Below, piece by piece: positions 58,225-64,000 of a DNA stretch of 64,000 nucleotides (its first letter is position 1; each line of letters starts with the position of its first letter). The position numbers were made by a program, and so were the translations under genes. Source of the DNA: Bailinhaonella thermotolerans. GTDB lineage: Bacteria; Actinomycetota; Actinomycetes; Streptosporangiales; Streptosporangiaceae. The stretch lies in contig NZ_QZEY01000015.1 in assembly GCF_003594875.1 (NCBI RefSeq), positions 64,001 through 128,000 of the forward strand, in the 5' to 3' direction. The notes below the pieces were generated by a model, which had not been told where the DNA came from, made no database searches, and saw only the letters and a list, made by a program, of their open reading frames with translations.

Positions 58225-60174
58225 GTGGCCGAGGACCGACTGGCCGAGCTGGAACGCGAGCTGGAGGCCACCCGGCGGAGCCTCGCCGAGGCGGTGCGGC
58301 GGGCCGCCGAGTCCGCCGAGACCGCGCGGCTGCTGGCGGCCACGCAGGAGCGGCTCGACCGGGCGGCCGAGACCGAGGAGCGCCTGCGCGAGACCGAGAT
58401 CCGGCTGCGCGAGACCGAGCAGCGTCTCCAGACGGCCGAGAAGACCGCGACCGAGCTGCGCGGGGCCCTGGCCGAGCAGCGCTACCAGACCGAGGTCGCC
58501 CGCTGGAAGCTGGAGTCCCTGCGCGCCGCCCGCTGGTCCCGCCTCGGCGACGCGATCCAGTCCGGCAAGCGGAACCCGGTACGGCTCGCGCGCGGTCTCA
58601 AGGAGGTCGCCGCGAAGGCCGAACGCCCGCCCGCGCCCAAGCGCCGGCCCGTCAGGCCCCCCGCGCCCCAGCCCGCCAAGCCCGCGGCCGCCGCCGAGCC
58701 GGACGGGGGGCGGCGGGAGAAGGCCCCGGCGCGGCCGGTGTTCGAGCTGCCCGAGGGCCCGCTCGCGCGCCCGCACGTGACCGTGGCCGCGATCGTGGAC
58801 CGGCAGTCGGAGGCCGCGTTCCGGTACGAGTGGCGGCAGATCGTCACCTTCGGCCCCCGGACCTGGGAGAAGGTGCTCACCGAGCGGACGCCGCACCTGC
58901 TGTTCGCCGAGTCGGTGCGGCAGGGCCCGCGCGCCGGCAACGGCGGCCCCTGGGTGGAGCACCTCACCGGGGAGCCGGGCGAGCCGGTGCGCGAGCTGCT
59001 GGCCTGGTGCGCCGACCGGGGCGTGCGGACGGTGTTCTGGCACTCCGGCGGGGAGATCGCCGACTACGCGGCGGCGGCGAGGCTGTTCGAGCACGTCTTC
59101 ACCGCGTTCGAGGCCGACGTGGACCGCTGGCGCGAGGCGCTGGGCCACGACCGCGTCGGCGTCCTGCCGCACGGCGTGCAGCCCCGCATCCACAACCCGA
59201 TCCCGCTCGGGGAGCGCGCCGGCACGGGCCTGAACATCGACGACTCCATGACGTACAAGGAGGTCCTGGCGGAGTACCGGCGGCCGGTCGAGGTCCCCGA
59301 GGTCGCCGACGCGCGCGTGCGGCTGGAGCTGGAGGCCTGCGGGACCCCGGTCGGGGGCCCGCTCGACCCGCCGCGCGTCCACGTCCGCGTGCGCGAGGCC
59401 CAGCGGGACCACGCGCTCACGCCGTACGTGGACGCGATGTTCGAGACGGTCGGCCTGCCGAACGTGCGCGCGCTGCGGACCGTCTCGGTGCTCTCCCGCG
59501 TGGACGGGCCGGACCGGCTCGACCACCTGCTCACCCAGCTCACGGCGCAGAGCGGGGCCCGGCTCCAGCTCGTGCTGATGGCGGACGGGATCGACCCGGA
59601 GGAGGCCCGCAAGCGCGCCGCCGAGGCGCTGGGCGAGCAGGCCCAGCCCGCGGCGCACCCGCTCGCGCTGGAGGACGTGCTGGTCCGCGCGGTGGACGAC
59701 CCCGAACCGCTCGGCGCGTCGCTGCGGCGGGCGCTGGAACTGGCCGACGGCGACCTCGTCGCGGTCATGGACGCCCGCGACCGGTACGGCGCGCACTACT
59801 TGAGCGATCTGCTGCGCGCCCACGCGTACGCCGACGCCGAGATCGCCGGCAAGGCCAGCCACTACGTGCACCTGCGCGACACGAACGCCGCCCTGCTCCG
59901 CCACCCGGGCCGCGAGCAGGTCTTCCTCCCCGAACTCACCGGCGCGACCCTCCTGGCCCGCCGCCAGGTCCTCCGCGACCTGGGGATCCCCGTCCTGTCC
60001 GAGGGCTGGGAGACCCCGCTCATGCGCCAGTGCGAGGCCGAGGGCGTCCGCGTCTTCTCCGCCGACCGCTACTCCTACGTCTGCGTCCGCGACGCCGACG
60101 CCGAGCACGGCCGTCTCCTCGCCGACGCCGAACTCGCCTTCCACGGCGACCCCGCCAAAGCCGCCCTCCTCTGA
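58225..60174 (+). CDS. Coiled-coil plus CgeB/glycosyltransferase-like protein
   Basis: 649 residues. Residues 1-95 form a long coiled coil (RLAELERELEATRRSLAEAV, RLRETEIRLRETEQRLQTAE). A Pro/Lys linker (~130-170) follows. Residues ~185-320 resemble the CgeB-like N-half (VTVAAIVDRQSEAAFRYEW, WEKVLTERTPHLLFAES, RVGVLPHGVQPRIHNP). Residues ~410-649 look like a GT-A-type domain (TVSVLSRVDGPDRLDHLLTQ, GDLVAVMDARDRYGAHYLSD, LARRQVLRDLGIP). GTG 58225 follows GGAGAG by 6-7 bases. A cell-surface or capsule glycosyltransferase is likely. Confidence 0.78.
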   Translation: MAEDRLAELERELEATRRSLAEAVRRAAESAETARLLAATQERLDRAAETEERLRETEIRLRETEQRLQTAEKTATELRGALAEQRYQTEVARWKLESLRAARWSRLGDAIQSGKRNPVRLARGLKEVAAKAERPPAPKRRPVRPPAPQPAKPAAAAEPDGGRREKAPARPVFELPEGPLARPHVTVAAIVDRQSEAAFRYEWRQIVTFGPRTWEKVLTERTPHLLFAESVRQGPRAGNGGPWVEHLTGEPGEPVRELLAWCADRGVRTVFWHSGGEIADYAAAARLFEHVFTAFEADVDRWREALGHDRVGVLPHGVQPRIHNPIPLGERAGTGLNIDDSMTYKEVLAEYRRPVEVPEVADARVRLELEACGTPVGGPLDPPRVHVRVREAQRDHALTPYVDAMFETVGLPNVRALRTVSVLSRVDGPDRLDHLLTQLTAQSGARLQLVLMADGIDPEEARKRAAEALGEQAQPAAHPLALEDVLVRAVDDPEPLGASLRRALELADGDLVAVMDARDRYGAHYLSDLLRAHAYADAEIAGKASHYVHLRDTNAALLRHPGREQVFLPELTGATLLARRQVLRDLGIPVLSEGWETPLMRQCEAEGVRVFSADRYSYVCVRDADAEHGRLLADAELAFHGDPAKAALL

Positions 60175-60742
60175 CCCCGACCCCTCTCTCCCCGCAGCCC
60201 TCCACCCCGGGACCCCTCCCGGCGCCTCCCCCTGAGGGACGCTCCCCACGGGCGTCCCTCCCACGGGCGTCCCCAAGGCGGCCTGTTCCCAAGGGGGCCG
60301 GTTCCCAAGGGGTCCCGTTCCCGGGGCGTTCCGCTCCGGCGGCTCACCCGAGGGCGCTCCTCACCCCGGCGCCCGGACTTCGCGGGGCCCGTTTCTCGCC
60401 GTGATCATGCGGTTTCAAGCACAGGGTGTGCGCAAAACCGCATGATCACGGCGAGAGTCGGTCGCTTTCGTCCTGGTTTCCGTCCTCGGCGCGGGCGCGT
60501 ACGGCTGGCGCCGGGTCCGGCGGCCGAGTCTCTGGTGTCCGCGCGGACCCCTTCGGGCAGTCCGCGCCCACGTGGAGCGGCCCCGGCTCGCCGGGCTCCC
60601 CGTTCCCGGCGTGGCGGATGAAGCCTCGGGACCGGTGCGACCCGGCATCCGCCCGGCACCGCCGGGCGGGGACCTGGCGGTGGCCCGGCGGGGACGCGGC
60701 TCGCCGGGGCGTTCGCCCGGCCGGCCGCGTTAGCCTTCCCGG
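60175..60742. other. Intergenic region with a large perfect inverted repeat
   Basis: No supported gene. 60240-60330 contains loose repeats of CCCACGGGCGTCC and GTTCCCAAGGGG words. 60394-60456 holds the 22-bp inverted repeat described separately. The rest up to the ArgS-like start shows no signal beyond high GC. Confidence 0.55.
60394..60456. repeat. Inverted repeat with 22-bp perfect arms and structured loop
   Basis: The left arm (60394-60415, beginning TCTCGCCGTGATCATGCGG) and right arm (60435-60456) are exact reverse complements. The 19-base loop itself has a GCACA/TGTGC stem. It lies 219 bases after the glycosyltransferase stop. The size and perfection fit a dispersed palindromic repeat (REP/MITE-like) or a very strong terminator; one window cannot decide. 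Confidence 0.85.
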
Positions 60743-61516
60743 GTGGATCCGGAGCGGCTGAGGGAGTGCGTCGGGCGGGCGGTGGCCCGGCTGGACCGGA
60801 GCGCGCCCTCCGTCGGTGGAGACGCCGGCTCCGCGGCCCCCTCCCCAGGTTCGGCCGCTGGATCGGTGGACGTGGGGGAGGGATCCTGGGACGGGCGGGT
60901 GTGGTCGTCGCCGGTGGCGTTCCGGCTGGCCCCGGCGCTGGGGGAGCCGGCGCGCGCTCTCGCCGAGAAGATCGCGGGGGAGTTGCGCGGCGAGAGCGGG
61001 ATCGTGGCCGTGGACGTGCGCGGGGCCGGGGTGCTCGCGGTGACCGTCGCCGCGCCCGGGGAGATCGTGCCCTGGGTGCTGGGCCGCCCGGAGGCCGCCG
61101 TCGCGCCGGACCGGGGGCCCGTGTGGCCCGACCTGCCCCGGACGTTCGAGAACCCGGGCTTCCTCGTGCGGTTCGCGCACGTGCGCGCGTCGGCCGTGCT
61201 CAGGTGGGCGCGGGAGCTGCGGGTCCCCGACGCGTTCACGCCCGGCGCGCTGGCCGACCCCCGCGAGGTGCGCCTGCTGGGCATGCTGGCGGAGTTCCCG
61301 AGCCGGGCGCGCAAGCCGTACACGCTGAGGACATATCTGGAACGGCTGGCCGACGCCTACCACGAGGTCCACGAACGGGTCCCGGCGCTGCCCTTGGGCG
61401 ACGAGGAGCCGTCGGCCGCGCACGCCTCCCGGGTACGGCTGGCGCGCGCCGTGCGGCGGGTGATCGGCGACGGCCTGGCGCTGCTCGGCGAGCCCCCGCC
61501 GCCGGAACGCCTCTGA
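60743..61516 (+). CDS. ArgS-like protein: N-terminal and DALR domains without catalytic core
   Basis: 257 residues. Residues 45-115 resemble the arginyl-tRNA synthetase N-terminal add-on domain (EPARALAEKIAGELRGESGI, VDVRGAGVLAVTVA). Residues 130-250 match the DALR anticodon-binding domain (FLVRFAHVRASAVLRWA, MLAEFPSRARK, LRTYLERLADAYHEVHE, RLARAVRRVIGDGLALLG). The Rossmann core with HIGH and KMSKS motifs that normally separates these is missing. It cannot charge tRNA by itself; tRNA binding or regulation is possible. It precedes lysA on the same strand by 198 bases. GTG 60743 is used. Confidence 0.85.
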   Translation: MDPERLRECVGRAVARLDRSAPSVGGDAGSAAPSPGSAAGSVDVGEGSWDGRVWSSPVAFRLAPALGEPARALAEKIAGELRGESGIVAVDVRGAGVLAVTVAAPGEIVPWVLGRPEAAVAPDRGPVWPDLPRTFENPGFLVRFAHVRASAVLRWARELRVPDAFTPGALADPREVRLLGMLAEFPSRARKPYTLRTYLERLADAYHEVHERVPALPLGDEEPSAAHASRVRLARAVRRVIGDGLALLGEPPPPERL

Positions 61517-61593
61517 CCGGAGCCGCCGAAGGCCTCTGACCGGAGCCACCGGAGGACTCCGCGCCGCCGTACCGGAAAGCCTCCGGCAAAGGC

Positions 61594-61611
61594 ATACGTA
61601 TATATACGTAT
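61594..61611. promoter_or_regulatory. 18-bp perfect AT-rich palindrome upstream of lysA
   Basis: ATACGTATATATACGTAT is a perfect palindrome in otherwise GC-rich DNA, about 104 bases before the lysA start. The alternating TACGTA words resemble GntR-type operators. It may overlap a promoter, since TATATA/TATACG can serve as a -10. It is likely an operator for the lysA-hom unit. Confidence 0.7.
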
Positions 61612-61714
61612 TTGTCGGCGGCATTCGGAGAACGCCGGAAAAATGATCGCGCCCCCGTCTCGTCAGGTGAACACGGGAAGCGGGTGGATCAGGTGGTCGG
61701 ATACCCTCCTTCGG

Positions 61715-63097
61715 GTGAGTCGATTCGTCCATCCCGCCGGTCCCCTGCACGCCGACGTGCTGCCCGAGGACCACCCGCCGCAGCCTCCGGCCGACCTCAA
61801 CGGCCTCGACCCCGCCCTGTGGCCCCGAACGGCCACGCGCGTCGAAGGCGCGCTGACGGTGGGCGGCATGGACGTCCGCGACCTGGCCGGGGAGTTCGGC
61901 ACCCCGCTGTACGTCATGGACGAGGACGACTTCCGGTCCCGCTGCCGCGACTACCGCGCGGCGTTCCCGGAGGACGAGGTCCACTACGCGGCCAAGGCGT
62001 TCCTGTGCAAGGAGGTCGCCCGCTGGATCGACCAGGAGGGCCTGGGCCTCGACGTGTGCAGCGGCGGCGAGCTGGCCGTCGCCATCGCCGTGGACTTCCC
62101 CGCCGAGCGCATCACCCTGCACGGCAACAACAAGTCGCTCGCCGAGCTGCGCCGCGCCCTGGAGTACGGCGTCGGCCACATCGTCGTGGACTCCTTCCAC
62201 GAGATCGCCCGACTCGGCCACCTCGCCGAGGAGCTGGGCGTCCGGCCCCGGGTCCTGGTCCGCGTGACCACCGGCGTCGAGGCGCACACCCACGAGTTCA
62301 TCGCCACCGCCCACGACGACCAGAAGTTCGGCTTCTCGCTGAACAGCGGCGCCGCCGCCGAGGCCGTGCGCCGCATCCTGGCGCTGCCGCAGCTCGAACT
62401 CGTCGGCCTGCACTCCCACATCGGCTCCCAGATCACCGACACGGCCGGGTTCGAGGTGGCCGCGCGCCGGCTGACCCGGCTGCTCGTCGAGATCAAGGAG
62501 GAGCACGACGTCGTGCTGCCCGAGATGGACCTCGGCGGCGGCTACGGCATCCCCTACGTCAGCGGCGACGAGTCGCCCGACATCAAGCTGATCGCCGACG
62601 GCCTGCGCGAGATCGTGCGCAAGGTCTGCCAGGACGCCGGGCTGCCGGTGCCGCGCCTGACCGTCGAGCCCGGCCGCACGATCACCGGCCTGGCCGGGAT
62701 CACCGTCTACGAGGTCGGCACGGTGAAGGACGTCGAGGGCCTGCGCACCTACGTCAGCGTCGACGGCGGCATGAGCGACAACGTGCGCACCGCCCTCTAC
62801 GGCGCCGACTACACCTGCCAGATCGCCTCGCGCGAGTCCGCGGCCCCGCCCATGCTGTCGCGGCTGGTCGGCAAGCACTGCGAGAGCGGCGACATGGTGG
62901 TCCGCGACCTGTACCTCCCCGGCGACCTCACCCCGGGCGACCTGGTCGCCGTGGCCGGCACCGGCGCCTACTGCCGGTCGCTGGCCAGCAACTACAACTA
63001 CCTGCCCAAGCCCGCGGTGGTCGCGGTCAAGGACGGGGCGGCGCGGGTCATCGTGGCCCGTGAGACCGAGGACGATCTGCTGAGGGGCCAACTGTGA
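61715..63097 (+). CDS. lysA: Diaminopimelate decarboxylase
   Basis: 460 residues, PLP-dependent fold type III enzyme for the last step of lysine synthesis. N-terminal [19 protein letters not shown] is typical of actinobacterial LysA. The PLP Lys is in [13 protein letters not shown]; the [15 protein letters not shown] and EPGRTI motifs and the C-terminal GAYC are all present. GTG 61715 was chosen because it begins this conserved N-terminus; an ATG at 61643 is in frame. hom follows with a GTGA overlap, so lysine and homoserine branches are co-expressed. Confidence 0.95.
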   Translation: MSRFVHPAGPLHADVLPEDHPPQPPADLNGLDPALWPRTATRVEGALTVGGMDVRDLAGEFGTPLYVMDEDDFRSRCRDYRAAFPEDEVHYAAKAFLCKEVARWIDQEGLGLDVCSGGELAVAIAVDFPAERITLHGNNKSLAELRRALEYGVGHIVVDSFHEIARLGHLAEELGVRPRVLVRVTTGVEAHTHEFIATAHDDQKFGFSLNSGAAAEAVRRILALPQLELVGLHSHIGSQITDTAGFEVAARRLTRLLVEIKEEHDVVLPEMDLGGGYGIPYVSGDESPDIKLIADGLREIVRKVCQDAGLPVPRLTVEPGRTITGLAGITVYEVGTVKDVEGLRTYVSVDGGMSDNVRTALYGADYTCQIASRESAAPPMLSRLVGKHCESGDMVVRDLYLPGDLTPGDLVAVAGTGAYCRSLASNYNYLPKPAVVAVKDGAARVIVARETEDDLLRGQL

Positions 63098-64000
63098 AAC
63101 CGGTGAAACCGCTCAGGGTGGCGCTGCTCGGCTGCGGCGTCGTGGGCTCCCAGGTGGTCCGGCTGCTGGGCGAGCAGGCCGACGACCTGGCCGCGCGCGT
63201 CGGCGCCCCGCTGGAGCTGGCGGGCGTCGCCGTACGCCGTCTCGGCCGCCGCCGCGACGTGGACGTGGACCCGGCGCTGCTCACGACGGACGCGGAGGCC
63301 CTGGTCACCCGGGACGACGTGGACATCGTGGTCGAGGTGATCGGCGGCATCGAGCCCGCCCGCTCGCTCATGCTCAAGGCCATGGCGGCGGGCAAGGGCG
63401 TCGTCACCGCGAACAAGGCCCTGCTCGCCGAGGACGGCGCGACGGTGCACGGGGCCGCCCGCGACAACGGCGCCGACCTGTACTTCGAGGCGAGCGTCGC
63501 CGGGGCGATCCCGCTGCTCCGCCCGCTGCGCGAGTCCCTGGCCGGGGACCGGGTGCACCGCGTCCTCGGCATCGTGAACGGCACGACCAACTACATCCTC
63601 GACAAGATGGACACCACCGGCGCGACGTTCAACGACGCGCTGGAGGAGGCCCAGGCCCTCGGATACGCCGAGGCCGACCCGACCGCCGACGTCGAGGGCT
63701 TCGACGCCGCCGCCAAGGCCGCGATCCTGGCCGGTCTGGCCTTCCACACCCGCGTGACCGCCGCCGACGTCCACCGCGAGGGCATCACCGACGTCACCGC
63801 CACCGACGTCGCCTCCGCCCGCGCCATGGGCTACGTCATCAAGCTGCTGGCGATCTGCGCCCGCTCCGACGACGGCCGCTCCGTCGGCGTGCGCGTCCAC
63901 CCGGCGATGATCCCCAGGACCCATCCGCTCGCGAGCGTCGGCGAGGCCTACAACGCGGTCTTCGTCGAGGCCGAGTCCGCCGGCCGCCTCATGTTCTACG
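63094..64000 (+). CDS. hom: Homoserine dehydrogenase (3' partial)
   Basis: At least 302 residues before the window edge. The Rossmann motif is [42 protein letters not shown] and [20 protein letters not shown] (catalytic Asp and Lys) identify NAD(P)-dependent homoserine dehydrogenase, the branch point to threonine and methionine. GTG 63094 overlaps the lysA stop by 4 bases, with GAGGGG 6 bases upstream. The ACT domain usual at the C-terminus would lie beyond the window. Confidence 0.95.
   Translation, partial: MKPVKPLRVALLGCGVVGSQVVRLLGEQADDLAARVGAPLELAGVAVRRLGRRRDVDVDPALLTTDAEALVTRDDVDIVVEVIGGIEPARSLMLKAMAAGKGVVTANKALLAEDGATVHGAARDNGADLYFEASVAGAIPLLRPLRESLAGDRVHRVLGIVNGTTNYILDKMDTTGATFNDALEEAQALGYAEADPTADVEGFDAAAKAAILAGLAFHTRVTAADVHREGITDVTATDVASARAMGYVIKLLAICARSDDGRSVGVRVHPAMIPRTHPLASVGEAYNAVFVEAESAGRLMFY

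Noticed and set aside
58114-60276. 720-codon minus-strand frame opposite the glycosyltransferase-like gene
   Set aside because: Shadow frame with no domain; the plus strand has coiled coil and GT-like motifs.
60405-60659. 84-codon minus-strand frame over the large inverted repeat
   Set aside because: Arg/Pro/Gly-rich translation; the inverted repeat explains the sequence better.

Overview
The window is one contiguous stretch of very GC-rich, densely coding chromosome. It has strong third-position GC bias, many GTG starts, AGGAGG-type ribosome sites, NarL-, TetR- and MarR-type regulators, an RsbU-type phosphatase, MEDS-domain proteins and an SAM-dependent methyltransferase of the DUF574 type. 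Together these point to a filamentous actinomycete, most likely of the Streptosporangiales (Thermomonosporaceae-like). That assignment is inferred from gene content; no rRNA is present. One tRNA gene (Arg, anticodon CCG) lies at 4755-4829. No rRNA, CRISPR array, transposase, integrase or phage gene was seen.

Layout. 1-9 kb is signalling: the tail of a probable permease with a DesK/NarL-type two-component pair, a membrane Ser/Thr kinase, a stand-alone receiver, and a tightly coupled operon of receiver-PP2C phosphatase, CHASE3-like histidine kinase and Rcp1-like receiver. 8.6-25 kb holds small regulator/enzyme units, several with recognisable operators: aldo/keto reductase-TetR-DUF2218, alpha/beta hydrolase with divergent TetR, MarR with divergent MFS pump and nitroreductase, SDR with divergent TetR, then LysE exporter, saccharopine-dehydrogenase-like reductase and a GlxA-type AraC regulator. 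Two secreted proteins (a metzincin protease and an Ig-like wall protein) sit inside it. 25.6-29.6 kb has a MEDS-STAS / MEDS-ATPase partner-switching pair, an NDH-2-like flavoprotein with a well-formed operator/promoter, a MazG-like protein and a tiny secreted-peptide gene.

29.8-42.2 kb has a GH3 beta-glucosidase, a strong terminator, and the most unusual locus: two NRPS genes. The first encodes one polypeptide of about 2250 residues with C-A(Ser)-PCP-thioesterase(Cys nucleophile)-MFS transporter-aminoglycoside-phosphotransferase-like kinase. The second is C-A(Gly)-PCP. Assembly, release, export and a possible self-protection or tailoring kinase are thus encoded in two genes, one of them fusing synthesis to transport.

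42.2-64 kb contains pnuC-nadR (NAD salvage), an SGNH hydrolase, membrane and methyltransferase genes, a GAF protein, an acyltransferase-3 protein, a LOTUS/UPF0158 operon with a long inverted repeat at its 5' end, a second MazG-like enzyme, a sirtuin, a divergent asparagine-synthetase-like / coiled-coil glycosyltransferase pair, and finally an ArgS-like protein lacking the catalytic core followed by lysA and hom (lysine/threonine synthesis), the last cut by the window edge.
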